From positions 62,001 through 126,000 of the forward strand of contig JAEXDA010000043.1 of assembly GCA_023401925.1 (NCBI GenBank): a stretch of 64,000 bases of DNA, given 5' to 3'. This DNA comes from Bacillota bacterium. Its GTDB lineage: Bacteria > Bacillota > UBA4882 > UBA8346. Both the position numbers and the translations under genes were made by a program. Positions 44,357 to 54,229 of this stretch are shown one piece after another; position 1 is the first letter of the stretch, and each line of letters starts with the position of its first letter. Below the pieces are notes generated by a model that ran no database searches, was not told the origin of the DNA, and was given only the letters and a program-made list of their open reading frames with translations.

Positions 44357-47287
44357 ATGTTACCTTTCCAAGCGGCCATCTTCGATTTGGATGGTGTGAT
44401 TGTCGATACTGCAAAATATCATTATTTAGCCTGGAAGAAATTAGCCGGAGAACTCGGTTTTGAATTCTCCCCTGAACATAATGAACGATTAAAAGGAGTC
44501 AGCCGGATGCAGTCACTGGAAATTGTGTTGGAAGTCGGCGGCATCACTACAGCGACCCAGTCCCAAAAAGACCTATGGGCCAAACAAAAAAACGAATGGT
44601 ATCTGGAATATATCGGCAAAATGACTCCTTTTGAAATATTACCCGGAGTGATTTCTTTTATCGATATTCTGCGGGGCAAAAATATTAAAATCGCCCTCGG
44701 TTCAGCCAGTAAAAACGCACCCTTGATTTTGGAAAATCTTCACATCCAAGATCTATTTGATGAAATCATTGATGGAAATCAAGTTGCCAAGGCCAAGCCG
44801 GACCCGGAGGTTTTTTTGCGGGCTGCCGAAAAACTCCAGATTCACCCATCTTCCTGTGTGGTTTTTGAAGATGCGGCCGCAGGGATTGAGGCAGCTCATA
44901 ATGGAGGCATGATGGCGGTCGGGCTTGGTGAGCCCCGGATATTGAATCAGGCCGATTTGGTTATCAGCAATCTAACCAAGTTAGATTATGATTTATTAAC
45001 CGGGGAAACAACTCCCAGCCGGTGGTTATTGTCTGAAGAGAAGTTTTCCCGGGATCATATCGAATTAAACGGCAGTAAGTTTTTGCTGAGTAATGGTTAT
45101 ATGGGTTACCGAGGAACCATGGAGGAATATGGCAAAGCAGAACAAGTGGCATGTACTTTGGCGGGAATATTCGATCGGGTGGGTAATGGATGGAGAGAGC
45201 CGGTTAATGCACCCAATGGCTTCTATACGTTGTTATATTGCGATAATCAACCCTTGCGGGCAAATCAAAAAGAACCAGCCAAGCATCAACAAGTCTTGGA
45301 CTTACACCGGGCAATTCATTACCGTGATACTACATTTCAAATGGGTTCTCAAGAGATTTCCATTCATATGGAGCGTTTCTTAAGTCTTGACCAGGTTCAC
45401 CTGATGGTGGTAAGATGCCGGTTTCATTGTCTAGAAGCCTGTCAAATAAAAATAGAGACTGGAATTGATAGTAATGTATGGGATATCAATGGACCCCATT
45501 TTAAAACCATTCATTATGAACAGCTGGAAAAGCTTCTAATAGCCGAAGCGGTTACCAATGAAGGGGATACTGTCATGGTAGCTGAATTCTTACATTGCAT
45601 CGAGGGCAACGGAGAAGTTATCTTTCAGGAGCAGGGCGTGTTTCATCAAGTCCTTTTTCAAGCGGAACCGGGCCGGGAATATTGTTTCGAAAAATATGTT
45701 TCCATTTATACCGGCAAGGATGGCAAAATTCCCATCAAAGAAGCGGCAATCCGTACGGCTTGTGAGGGTTTTAGAACGGGTTATGATAAGTTATCGATCC
45801 GTCATGCCCAGCTGTGGCATGAACGTTGGTTGTTATCGGATGTAGAGATTGACGGAGACGAAGAAGCCCAATTTGCACTGCGATACAGTATCTATCAGTT
45901 ACTGGCAGGGGCTCCGACTCACAGTGACAAACTATCGATTCCGGCAAGGGGATTATCCGGACAAACATATAAGGGAGCGGTTTTTTGGGATACGGAAATG
46001 TTTATGTTGGATTTCTTCATTTTCACCCAGCCGGAACTGGCCCGAAATATTTTGAAATACCGCTATTATGCTTTGGAGGGGGCCCGCAAAAAAGCCGCGG
46101 AGTATGGTTACAAAGGAGCGTTTTATGCTTGGGAAAGTCAAGAAGACGGCGAAGATGCCTGCACGCTGTTTAATGTAACCGATGTATTCAGCGGACGGCC
46201 CATGCGGACCTATTTCCGGGATAAACAAATACACATCAGCGCGGATGTGGTGTATGGAGTTTGGCGCTATTATAAAATGACCGGCGATACCAGCATCTTA
46301 TATGACGGAGGCGCTGAGGTCATTTTGGAATGCGCCCGTTTTTACTTATCCTATGCTTATTTCAAAAAAGATAAAGGACGATATGAAATTTTGGATGTAA
46401 CCGGTCCTGATGAATATCATGAAAGGGTTTCCAATAACGCTTTTACTAATTTTCTAATTAAGCATTGTTTAAAAGTGGCTTTAGAAGTTTTAGAGATTTT
46501 AAAGAGGGAAAATCAATCATTTCATGCTCGTTTGATTTTCGGTCTCCACTTCGATCAAGAGATTTCAGCCATTGAAGAAATGTTGGAATTGTTATATATT
46601 CCCGTTCCCGATCGTGATACCAAGATTATTGAACAATTTGACGGTTATCTTAAGCTTGAGGAAATCGCGTTGAGTGAGCTCAGAAAGAAGGTACAATCCC
46701 CGAATGAATATTGGGGCGGCGGAAACGGTATCGCAGCCACCACGCGCATTATTAAACAGGCTGATGTGGTTTTGCTATTGAATCTGTTTAAAAAAGAATT
46801 GAATCCGGAAGTTAAAAAGGCTAACTGGGAATTTTATGAACCCCGGACTGAGCATGGTTCGAGCCTAAGTCCTTGTGTTTACGCGATGGTGGCTACTGAT
46901 ATCGGAAAACCGGATTGGGCATATTCTTATTTTCAAAAGACTGCCACCATTGATCTGACGGGTGATTACAAGCGATATGTCGGTACCCTGTACATAGGGG
47001 GAACTCATCCGGCAGCTAATGGCGGTGCCTGGATGGCTGCAGTCTGTGGCTTCGGCGGGCTAAGCTTTGATGGCGTCAAGGTAGGAATCAAACCGAAACT
47101 TCCGGAGCAGTGGCGAGCTTTAAATTTTCATTTAACTGCCCAAGGTCAGGTGTTCCAAGTGAGCGTATCCAAAGAGAAGCTTAGGATTAGTGCCGCTGCG
47201 ACGAATACCCGGAAAGTCTCGTTTGATCTTGAAGGCGCCATATTTGAAGCCGATCCCGGTCAAGAAATATCATTATCCCAAAAATGA
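44357..47287 (+). CDS. Beta-phosphoglucomutase-GH65 phosphorylase fusion
   Basis: A bifunctional enzyme of about 976 residues. Residues 1-215 are a HAD-type beta-phosphoglucomutase: AIFDLDGVIVDT with nucleophile Asp10 and acid/base Asp12, the LKGVSR substrate loop, GSASKN and KAKPDPEVF. From about 217 a second GH65 enzyme follows: FLLSNGYMGYRGTMEEYG, FWDTEMFMLDFF, the catalytic Glu686 in TGPDEYHERVSNN, and EHGSSLSPCV. One protein would therefore make beta-glucose 1-phosphate and isomerise it to glucose 6-phosphate. ATG 44357 is used because AAAGGAGA is too close to the ATG at 44351. It follows the other GH65 gene by 15 bases and ends the operon. Confidence 0.92.
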   Translation: MLPFQAAIFDLDGVIVDTAKYHYLAWKKLAGELGFEFSPEHNERLKGVSRMQSLEIVLEVGGITTATQSQKDLWAKQKNEWYLEYIGKMTPFEILPGVISFIDILRGKNIKIALGSASKNAPLILENLHIQDLFDEIIDGNQVAKAKPDPEVFLRAAEKLQIHPSSCVVFEDAAAGIEAAHNGGMMAVGLGEPRILNQADLVISNLTKLDYDLLTGETTPSRWLLSEEKFSRDHIELNGSKFLLSNGYMGYRGTMEEYGKAEQVACTLAGIFDRVGNGWREPVNAPNGFYTLLYCDNQPLRANQKEPAKHQQVLDLHRAIHYRDTTFQMGSQEISIHMERFLSLDQVHLMVVRCRFHCLEACQIKIETGIDSNVWDINGPHFKTIHYEQLEKLLIAEAVTNEGDTVMVAEFLHCIEGNGEVIFQEQGVFHQVLFQAEPGREYCFEKYVSIYTGKDGKIPIKEAAIRTACEGFRTGYDKLSIRHAQLWHERWLLSDVEIDGDEEAQFALRYSIYQLLAGAPTHSDKLSIPARGLSGQTYKGAVFWDTEMFMLDFFIFTQPELARNILKYRYYALEGARKKAAEYGYKGAFYAWESQEDGEDACTLFNVTDVFSGRPMRTYFRDKQIHISADVVYGVWRYYKMTGDTSILYDGGAEVILECARFYLSYAYFKKDKGRYEILDVTGPDEYHERVSNNAFTNFLIKHCLKVALEVLEILKRENQSFHARLIFGLHFDQEISAIEEMLELLYIPVPDRDTKIIEQFDGYLKLEEIALSELRKKVQSPNEYWGGGNGIAATTRIIKQADVVLLLNLFKKELNPEVKKANWEFYEPRTEHGSSLSPCVYAMVATDIGKPDWAYSYFQKTATIDLTGDYKRYVGTLYIGGTHPAANGGAWMAAVCGFGGLSFDGVKVGIKPKLPEQWRALNFHLTAQGQVFQVSVSKEKLRISAAATNTRKVSFDLEGAIFEADPGQEISLSQK

Positions 47288-47327
47288 AGGTAAAATAGAA
47301 TATTTTTGGAGATTTTCCAATATTGAG

Positions 47328-47436
47328 CTGTCTCAAAAGAAAATGAATCGATCAAGATTGCGTATATGCTGGTCTATTGATAGATTGAGCAATGTATCCA
47401 TCTTATTGATTTTAAAGCCTTTTGAGACGGTTTTTT
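47328..47436 (+). terminator. Long-loop terminator after the GH65 operon
   Basis: CTGTCTCAAAAG (47328-47339) pairs with CTTTTGAGACGG (47419-47430), followed by TTTTTTATT. The loop is about 79 bases, unusually long, so something may have been inserted or the loop may itself fold. Confidence 0.65.
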
Positions 47437-47532
47437 ATTGCCATAGCCCGATTGAAAGCTTCCGGTAGAGAAAGGAATTAAAAACCCGTGCATTTTTTGT
47501 AAAAAAACATTTTATATGAAATTAAGATGAAT

Positions 47533-47561
47533 TTGACATTTAATGTCGAAATACTTATTTT
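47533..47561 (+). promoter_or_regulatory. Putative promoter of the hybrid kinase gene
   Basis: TTGACA (47533-47538) and TATTTT (47556-47561) are 17 bases apart. GACAT-x3-ATGTC, an inverted repeat, overlaps the -35 box and could bind a regulator. Confidence 0.45.
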
Positions 47562-47602
47562 CAGAAAATGCAATTTGATTTGGACGCAAACGGAGGAGAT
47601 CC

Positions 47603-50600
47603 ATGAAACAAAAGACGATCGTTGGTGAAGTTCGAAGAATTCAAATCCTCAATCTTACAATTTTTGGATTACTAACCTTTTTGTTGACAACTCTTTTTGC
47701 TTGGACCCAATTTTTAAATACCATGAAGTATCGTTTGCTGGAAATAGACAAAGTACTTGGAGTCATGGTCCAAAACAATCGGCCTTTGATAACCAAATAC
47801 CTGCAATCCAGTGATAAAGCTCAAATCCATCCTCGGGTTTTTCCGGCATATCACCAAATTCTGCTTGAATATCCGAAAACATTTACTCTTGGTTTCTATT
47901 TTCCAGATCTTGATTGGGTAATCATCGAAAGAGTTCAGCGCCAAATGAATTTCAAAAAATATATGGGCCTTCCTTTCAATAAACCCGAAAAAAAATTTTG
48001 GCTTCCAACCGGAACATCCCATTATGGATTCTTTTGGTCAAGGGTGAATAAAACTTGGGTACTTGGGTGTGGTTATTCAATCAATTTTGATCGTCATCAG
48101 GCGGGATATACTTTTTCCTTCATTACGCTTTCGGATTTGATCCAGTTATACGCTAAAATTGGTTGGGGGATTTTCGCTATCGTAACCGGTATTTGTTTGT
48201 TTTGTTTATTACTATTGAAGCGCTTTAACCGGAATATCCGTAGAAATACTGCTCAATTGATGCTCCTAAATTCTCATCCGCAATTCGATTTTATCGAATT
48301 TCAAAAAATCGCTTTTGAGTTTTGGTTGAATCATCAGAGGCGTCAAAGTATGCTGGCCAATTTACCCTGGGGATATCTTTTGATTCATCCATCCGGGAAG
48401 ATTGTTGACATCAACGATAATGGCTTATCATTAATAGGTTCGGATAAAAATCAAATCATCGGAACCGATATTCAAAAATGGTGTCCAAAAACATCCATCC
48501 AAAAGATCATCGAAACCAAATCCCTCGTTTCGGAGGAAATTCTTTTTTTGTCACCCTCAGGGAGTTTTAAGCGATACTATACATATTCATTTCCGATGGT
48601 ATTATCCTCAGGAGAGGAGGGGGCAATGATATGGATACTGGATAGAATGGATCAGGTAAACGCCCAAAAAATTATCGAGGAATCCACCGTTAAAATCGGA
48701 AATATCCTGGAAAGCATTTCGGAAGCTTTTTTTGCTTTGGATCAAGATTGGCGTTTTACCTATATGAATCAAGCGGCAGAAGATGTTTTGTTTGGGAAAA
48801 GGAAAGAAGAATTAATCGGGAACTCGGTTTTCAGTGCATTCTCAACAAATATTTGTTTAAATCATTATAGTAAATTTGCCCAAGTCATGAAGGAACGGAC
48901 TGCGGCCTGTTTTGAAATTCCTTATGCCGATAACGGAACCTGGATCGAGGTTCGGGCCTATCCTACTATCGATGGCATCTCGGTTTTCGTTCGAGACATC
49001 ACGGAACGAAAATGGGTGGAGAAGACCACGCAACAACTGGCGGCGATTGTAGAAACGTCGGAAGATGCGATTTTCAGCATGACCTTGGGAGGCAAAATCA
49101 GCAGCTGGAATTATGGAGCTCAGAAATTGTATGGTTATACCGCTGAAGAAGCGATTGGCAAAATGTTTCTGCTGATCATCCCGGAAGATATACGGGATGG
49201 GGTAGAGAGAACCTTTCAAAAATTAAGCCGGGGTCAGCTTTTCGAAGATAATCACACGTCCCGGGTCCGGAAAGATGGAAGCATTATTTATGTGTCCATT
49301 AAATATTCATTGATTCAGGATGCAACCGGTAATATTATTGAAATTTCCTCGATTCACAGGGATATTACGGAACGGATTCAATATGAAGAAGCTTTGACCA
49401 AGGAGCGGGAGTTGCTGATGGTTACGCTGAATTCCCTGACCGAAGGGGTTATTGCAACAGACTGGCAAGACCGGATTTTTTTAGTCAATGAAGCGGCCTC
49501 CAATTTAACCGGTTATTCTCAGGCTGAAGCGATAAATCAACCCATAGACCAAATCCTGTATATTATTGACGATAAAACCAGCGAACCGATTACCCAGATT
49601 ACTTCTTTTAGTACATCGCAAAATCATAAGATAGCTCAAAGTTTAATTTTAGTGACCCGAAATCTCAATGAAGTTTTAATTTCTGTTCACAGTTCTCCCA
49701 TTAAAACCTCCACCGATATTATTGGGGCGGTAATTGTTTTTCAGGACATATCGGAAAAATTTAAGGTCGAGCATGAATTATTTAAAACCGATAAATTGGA
49801 ATCCCTTGGGATTCTGGCCGGCGGTATTGCCCATGATTTTAATAATATTCTGGCTGCGCTTCTTTCCAACATCCAACTGGCACAAATGAAATATAACCGA
49901 AAAGAGGATATCAAGAAATACCTGCAGGATATGGTGGAATCAACCCACCGCGCAAGCGATTTGACCCGGCAATTACTGACATTTTCCAGGGGCGGCGCGC
50001 CGGTCAAAAAAGCGGCTTCTTTGGGAGAACTGATTCGGGATACTGCAGAATTTGCGCTCCGGGGTTCCAAAGTAAAAGTATCCTGTAAAATTTCAGAAAC
50101 CCTTTGCCCGGTTGAAGTGGATACGGGTCAAATCAGCCAGGTTATCTATAATTTGGTCATCAATGCCAAACAGGCCATGCCCAGAGGCGGCATCATCAAA
50201 ATTACCGCTGAAAATATGGCCAATGGATCCGGTAACCGGTTTAATCCGGGAAATTATATCAAAATTGCCGTAAAAGACCAGGGGATCGGTATACCCAAAG
50301 AAAACCTGGGGAAAATATTTGATCCTTTCTTTACCACCAAAAAAGAAGGTTCGGGTTTGGGCCTTTCCACATCATACTCCATTATAAAGCGGCACGATGG
50401 ATATCTTGAGGTAGAGTCGGAAGTGGGATTGGGTACGACTTTTTGGGTTTACCTGCCTGCATTAAACCAAACCATCATTTTGCCGGAGGGGGATAAAGAA
50501 ATTGAAGTAACAGGCGGACCGTTAAAAATTTTACTGATGGATGACGAAGAAATCATTTTAAACTCCGTAGCCGAGATGCTGGAACTATACGGACACGAAA

Positions 50601-50923
50601 CAGTATCCGCCAGAGACGGAGCCAAGGCTATCGAAATATACCGCCAGGCATTGGAAGCAGGAACTCCTTTTGATGTGGTCATCATGGACCTGACTGTTCC
50701 GGGAGGCATGGGAGGCCAAGAGGCCATTTCCCAACTGCGGAATATCGATCCTCATATTCGGGCTGTCGTTTCAAGCGGTTATGCCAATGATCCCATTATC
50801 TCCAACTTTGAACGGTTTGGATTCAGTGGTGTGGTGATCAAACCTTACCGGTTCGACGAGTTAATCAAGGTCATCAATCAAGTGGTTCAATCCAAGCAAT
50901 TGCCGTTGAAACTGGATTTTTAG
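47603..50923 (+). CDS. Hybrid sensor histidine kinase with four PAS domains and a receiver
   Basis: A 1106-residue membrane sensor. Helix 1 is at about 13-36 and helix 2 at about 192-215, with an extracellular region between. PAS-like domains are at about 255-345, 365-470 (LDQDWRFTYMNQAAEDVLFG), 480-600 (WNYGAQKLYGYTAEEAIGKM) and 610-715 (LVNEAASNLTGYSQAEAI). HisKA follows with the phospho-His in LAGGIAHDFNNILAAL near 746. HATPase shows VIYNLVINAKQAMPRGG and FDPFFTTKKEGSGLGLS. A C-terminal receiver has LLMDDEEI and the Asp in FDVVIMDLTVPGGMGG. No partner regulator is adjacent, so it is an orphan. GGAGGAG precedes the ATG. Confidence 0.9.
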   Translation: MKQKTIVGEVRRIQILNLTIFGLLTFLLTTLFAWTQFLNTMKYRLLEIDKVLGVMVQNNRPLITKYLQSSDKAQIHPRVFPAYHQILLEYPKTFTLGFYFPDLDWVIIERVQRQMNFKKYMGLPFNKPEKKFWLPTGTSHYGFFWSRVNKTWVLGCGYSINFDRHQAGYTFSFITLSDLIQLYAKIGWGIFAIVTGICLFCLLLLKRFNRNIRRNTAQLMLLNSHPQFDFIEFQKIAFEFWLNHQRRQSMLANLPWGYLLIHPSGKIVDINDNGLSLIGSDKNQIIGTDIQKWCPKTSIQKIIETKSLVSEEILFLSPSGSFKRYYTYSFPMVLSSGEEGAMIWILDRMDQVNAQKIIEESTVKIGNILESISEAFFALDQDWRFTYMNQAAEDVLFGKRKEELIGNSVFSAFSTNICLNHYSKFAQVMKERTAACFEIPYADNGTWIEVRAYPTIDGISVFVRDITERKWVEKTTQQLAAIVETSEDAIFSMTLGGKISSWNYGAQKLYGYTAEEAIGKMFLLIIPEDIRDGVERTFQKLSRGQLFEDNHTSRVRKDGSIIYVSIKYSLIQDATGNIIEISSIHRDITERIQYEEALTKERELLMVTLNSLTEGVIATDWQDRIFLVNEAASNLTGYSQAEAINQPIDQILYIIDDKTSEPITQITSFSTSQNHKIAQSLILVTRNLNEVLISVHSSPIKTSTDIIGAVIVFQDISEKFKVEHELFKTDKLESLGILAGGIAHDFNNILAALLSNIQLAQMKYNRKEDIKKYLQDMVESTHRASDLTRQLLTFSRGGAPVKKAASLGELIRDTAEFALRGSKVKVSCKISETLCPVEVDTGQISQVIYNLVINAKQAMPRGGIIKITAENMANGSGNRFNPGNYIKIAVKDQGIGIPKENLGKIFDPFFTTKKEGSGLGLSTSYSIIKRHDGYLEVESEVGLGTTFWVYLPALNQTIILPEGDKEIEVTGGPLKILLMDDEEIILNSVAEMLELYGHETVSARDGAKAIEIYRQALEAGTPFDVVIMDLTVPGGMGGQEAISQLRNIDPHIRAVVSSGYANDPIISNFERFGFSGVVIKPYRFDELIKVINQVVQSKQLPLKLDF

Positions 50924-51423
50924 CCGGGCGCTTTGGTGGAAGACAGGTACATGGAGTGAAGCAGTGTCGAGCCTGTTTTCGTCTTGAAATATTTGTGGCC
51001 AATGCTCTCAACCGCTTCCCGGTCCAGTTGGTCCTCAAATATATTCACCAAAAAATCAGCCTCGACCAGGATTTGAAAATCCAAGCCGTCGATTTTACCA
51101 TAACTGTGGTGGTTTCCAATAAGGAAGCAGACTCTTTCGGCAACCGCTGAAGGTATGCCCGACCTTTCAAGAATTTCTTTGGCAATAGGCGGCCCCTCGA
51201 TTTCTTGATACCTCCCGGAGGTGGAATTATATTTCCGTTCGGCTTCCTTGATACCAATATCGTGTAAGATGGCCGCATAAAGGAGAATTGTTTTTTTCTC
51301 ATCAAAAACCTGTTCCATACCGGAGAGAGTAGCCGCAAATCCATAGACTTTCAATGCATGGTTGATCCGGCGGACATCATTTTGAAAGTAAGCAATCATT
51401 TCATGGATAATCATTTCAATCAT
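50920..51423 (-). CDS. HD-domain phosphohydrolase
   Basis: About 167 residues. The metal motif H...HD...D is seen as INHALKVYGFA, AILHDIGIKEAE, FLIGNHHSYG and LVEADFLVNI. ATG 51423 is used because GGGAGAG lies correctly before it, inside the longer frame that starts at 51438. It directly follows the Crp/Fnr gene on the same strand and overlaps the hybrid-kinase stop by four bases at its own end. The substrate (nucleotide or otherwise) is unknown. Confidence 0.82.
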   Translation of the reverse strand: MIEMIIHEMIAYFQNDVRRINHALKVYGFAATLSGMEQVFDEKKTILLYAAILHDIGIKEAERKYNSTSGRYQEIEGPPIAKEILERSGIPSAVAERVCFLIGNHHSYGKIDGLDFQILVEADFLVNIFEDQLDREAVESIGHKYFKTKTGSTLLHSMYLSSTKAPG

Positions 51424-51438
51424 CGCAAGCTCTCCCAT

Positions 51439-52134
51439 TTATAAGATACTCATTTTTTTGAGCGCTTCCAGATCCAATAGTTTAAAAGAGGTCAAATAGT
51501 AATCAATAACGCCTTCATCTTTCATTTTCCCTAATTCTCTCGACATCGAAGGGCGGGAAACATTCAAAAATTCCGCCAATTCGTTGCGGTTTAACGGTAA
51601 GCTGAAACTTTTTTCCATCGTTCTTTGATGTTGCTCCAATAAATAGCTGGCTAATTTGGCACGCATGCTTTTGATGGTGAGATATTCAACTTTTTTATTG
51701 AGAAATAACGCCCGTTCCGATATAATCCGTAAAAAATTCTGAATCAACACCCGATGCCAGGAACACGTTTTCGGGCATTCGCCAATAATTTTTTCCCGCG
51801 GCAGGAATAAAACCCGGCATTCATTTTGAGCTTCAACAGTAGCAGGCCATTTTGTTTGCGTGGAAAAGGCGATAACCTCCCCGAAAAGTTCCCCTGGGGT
51901 GACCATGGTCATGACCATTCTGTTCCCGGCGGCGTTTTCTTTACTGACCGAAGCTGTTCCCTGTAACATCAGGCCCACTTCTTTACAAACATCGCCCGAC
52001 ATTACAATCAATTCGTTGGTGTGAAATTTTCCCACTCTGGCTTGAAAGCATTGAAGGATGGTGTAAATTTCCTCTTTTTTAAGCCCTTGGAATAAAGCTG
52101 TTTGGCGTAAAACTTCCCCATATGGCTCAAACAT
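51439..52134 (-). CDS. Crp/Fnr family regulator, probable HcpR
   Basis: A 231-residue regulator. The N-terminal cyclic-nucleotide-like beta-barrel (GDVCKEVGLMLQGTASVSKE, GELFGEVIAF) is followed by a dimer helix and a C-terminal winged helix, LPLNRNELAEFLNVSRPSMS. There is no Cys cluster typical of an Fe-S FNR. It is divergent from hcp, with a common operator-like sequence before both hcp and the FrdX-like ferredoxin gene. This is the arrangement known for HcpR, the nitrosative-stress regulator of anaerobes. The assignment rests on context. Confidence 0.8.
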   Translation of the reverse strand: MFEPYGEVLRQTALFQGLKKEEIYTILQCFQARVGKFHTNELIVMSGDVCKEVGLMLQGTASVSKENAAGNRMVMTMVTPGELFGEVIAFSTQTKWPATVEAQNECRVLFLPREKIIGECPKTCSWHRVLIQNFLRIISERALFLNKKVEYLTIKSMRAKLASYLLEQHQRTMEKSFSLPLNRNELAEFLNVSRPSMSRELGKMKDEGVIDYYLTSFKLLDLEALKKMSIL

Positions 52135-52150
52135 CGTTCACCTTCAAAAT

Positions 52151-52177
52151 TTTTTTGTATCCCCGGCTACCGACTTC
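52151..52177. promoter_or_regulatory. HcpR-like operator upstream of hcp
   Basis: TTTTTTGTATCC at 52151 and TACCGA at 52168 match the ferredoxin-gene upstream region (56299-56325) at 22 of 27 positions. The core GTATC-CCCG-GCTAC (52157-52170) is an imperfect inverted repeat. A TATAAT box lies 18 bases downstream (52188-52193), so the site sits where an Fnr-type activator or a repressor would bind. Confidence 0.65.
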
Positions 52178-52298
52178 CATTATCAATTATAATACAATTT
52201 CCCCATCGAAGCAATCGAACTGAACTTCTTGAAGGGGGAATGGCGGGAAAATCCAAGAGGCTCTGAAATACTTAAATCATAAATAAGGGGGATCATTC

Positions 52299-53864
52299 AT
52301 GTCGAATATGTTTTGCTATCAATGTGAACAAACTGCGGGCGGCAAAGGATGCACTAACGTTGGGGTTTGCGGAAAGAACGGGGAGGTTGCCAACAAACAG
52401 GATGAATTGACCGCTGCGATGATAAGTCTTGCCAAAGCGGCTCCTGGCGGCAAAGGAGGAAAAGAAACCGATGAATTGATGATGCAAGGCCTTTTTGCCA
52501 CAATCACCAATGTTAATTTTGACTCCGGCCGGATTGATGAGCTTATTTCCGGGGTTATGGCCCAAAAAGCAGCCTTGGGAGGGGGCGAAGATTTTCCGGC
52601 ATCGATGTTATGGTCCGGCGATACCGATATCGTATCCCTGCGGTCCACCTTGCTTTTTGGGATGCGCGGAATGGCTGCATACGCATGGCACGCCTATGCT
52701 CTGGGCAAGCAAGACCCGGAAGTCACCGCCTGGTTTTATAAAGGATTGAAAGCGCTGGGGGAAAGTCATCAGCCGGAAGAATGGCTCAATTTACTGATGG
52801 AGTTCGGCCAAATAAACCTTAAATGCATGGCTTTGCTGGATGGAGCAAATACAACAGCTTACGGGCACCCGGTTCCAACCAAGGTATCCATGAAAGTGGA
52901 AAAAGGCCCCTTTATCGTGGTCAGCGGCCATGATTTGCTGGATTTGGAACAATTGCTTGAACAAACCAAAGGCAAGGGAATCAATATTTATACCCATGGT
53001 GAAATGCTGCCGGCCCACGGCTATCCGGGACTCAACCGCTATTCACACCTGAAGGGCAATTTCGGCACCGCCTGGCAGAACCAACAGAAGGAATTTGCGA
53101 ATATTCCGGCCCCGGTTCTTTTTACAACCAATTGTCTGATGCCGCCTAAAGAAAGCTACGGCGATCGGGTCTTTACTACTTCCGTGGTGGGTTATCCCGG
53201 GATCAAGCATATTGATGAAGGGAAAAACGGGGTAAAGGATTTTACGGGATTGATCCAACAAGCCCTGGAATTGGGTGGTTATCCGGAAGATAGGGATTTC
53301 ACAGGAATCAACGGCGGCAAAGAATTATTGACGGGGTTTGCCAGAAACACAGTTCTTTCCGTAGCCGATAAAGTCATTAACGGAGTGAAGCAAGGCGCGA
53401 TCAAACACTTCTTCCTGGTGGGCGGGTGTGACGGAGCGAAGCCGGGACGTAATTACTATACGGAATTTGTTCAAAAAGCCCCTCAGGATACGGTAATCTT
53501 GACTTTGGCCTGCGGTAAATTCCGTTTCAATGACTTGAATATCGGGGAAATAGGCGGGATACCGCGGATATTGGATATGGGGCAATGCAATGATGCTTAT
53601 TCCGCCATTCAGGTGGCCTTGGCTCTCGCGAACGCTTTCGATTGTGGAGTCAATGAACTGCCCTTAACGCTGGTCCTTTCGTGGTACGAGCAAAAAGCGG
53701 TTTGTATTCTTTTGACCTTGCTGTCGCTGGGAATTAAGAATATTTATTTGGGGCCAACATTGCCGGCATTTCTGTCGCCCAATGTTTTAAATAGCCTGGT
53801 GGAAAAATTCAGCATCAAGCCGACAAGCACTCCCGAGAAGGATTTACAAGCAATTTTGGGGTAA
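52299..53864 (+). CDS. hcp: Hybrid cluster protein (hydroxylamine/NO reductase)
   Basis: A cytoplasmic Fe-S enzyme that reduces nitric oxide or hydroxylamine and protects against nitrosative stress. The N-terminal cubane motif is C-x2-C-x8-C-x5-C (Cys6, 9, 18, 24; MFCYQCEQTAGGKGC then VCGK). Hybrid-cluster ligands are in YTHGEMLPAHGYP (His, Glu), FTTNCLMPP, VGGCDGAKPGR and TLACGKFRFND. The 521-residue length is slightly short of the usual 530-550. Divergent from the Crp/Fnr gene and near an FrdX-like ferredoxin, its likely electron donor. AAGGGGGAT precedes the ATG. Confidence 0.94.
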   Translation: MSNMFCYQCEQTAGGKGCTNVGVCGKNGEVANKQDELTAAMISLAKAAPGGKGGKETDELMMQGLFATITNVNFDSGRIDELISGVMAQKAALGGGEDFPASMLWSGDTDIVSLRSTLLFGMRGMAAYAWHAYALGKQDPEVTAWFYKGLKALGESHQPEEWLNLLMEFGQINLKCMALLDGANTTAYGHPVPTKVSMKVEKGPFIVVSGHDLLDLEQLLEQTKGKGINIYTHGEMLPAHGYPGLNRYSHLKGNFGTAWQNQQKEFANIPAPVLFTTNCLMPPKESYGDRVFTTSVVGYPGIKHIDEGKNGVKDFTGLIQQALELGGYPEDRDFTGINGGKELLTGFARNTVLSVADKVINGVKQGAIKHFFLVGGCDGAKPGRNYYTEFVQKAPQDTVILTLACGKFRFNDLNIGEIGGIPRILDMGQCNDAYSAIQVALALANAFDCGVNELPLTLVLSWYEQKAVCILLTLLSLGIKNIYLGPTLPAFLSPNVLNSLVEKFSIKPTSTPEKDLQAILG

Positions 53865-53903
53865 GGAACAGCTGCTTTCACTTATGTATAAAAAACAATC
53901 ATG

Positions 53904-53938
53904 AACAGGGCGACAAAAGTTGTCCTGTTTTTTTTATA
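53904..53938 (+). terminator. Terminator of hcp
   Basis: AACAGGGCGAC (53904-53914) pairs with GTTGTCCTGTT (53919-53929) around AAAA, with two G-T pairs, and is followed by a run of T. The remaining 290 bases to 54229 are A/T-rich and I see nothing else in them. Confidence 0.88.
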
Positions 53939-54229
53939 TCAAACTGATTTCGATTTTTATAGTAATTTTCGGACGTTTTTTGGCGCGAACCACTGAATAA
54001 AATTTTTTCTCTGTAATTCAAGATACTTGCAGGAAAATTTTATAAACCGTTGAAAAGTAGAACTGAAATATAACCAGTTCTATGGAAATATTGCAAAATA
54101 AAATAGGTATTCAAAACACATCGGCTTTAACCGGTTTATCAAGCATCCAATGCTGTTGTGTTGTTTTTTTATTCTTTCCGTGAAATAAGGACAGGAGTCC
54201 ATCATGATTAAAGTCGAGGTGTCATTATA

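Larger units (their letters stand above)
47288..47602. other. Intergenic with terminator and promoter
   Basis: It contains the long-loop terminator at 47328-47436 and the promoter at 47533-47561, given separately. No additional gene is seen. Confidence 0.5.

Noticed and set aside
47328..47430. Inverted repeat as the ends of a small insertion element
   Set aside because: Only about 100 bases, no target duplication visible, and the right arm is followed by a T-run, so a terminator is the simpler reading.
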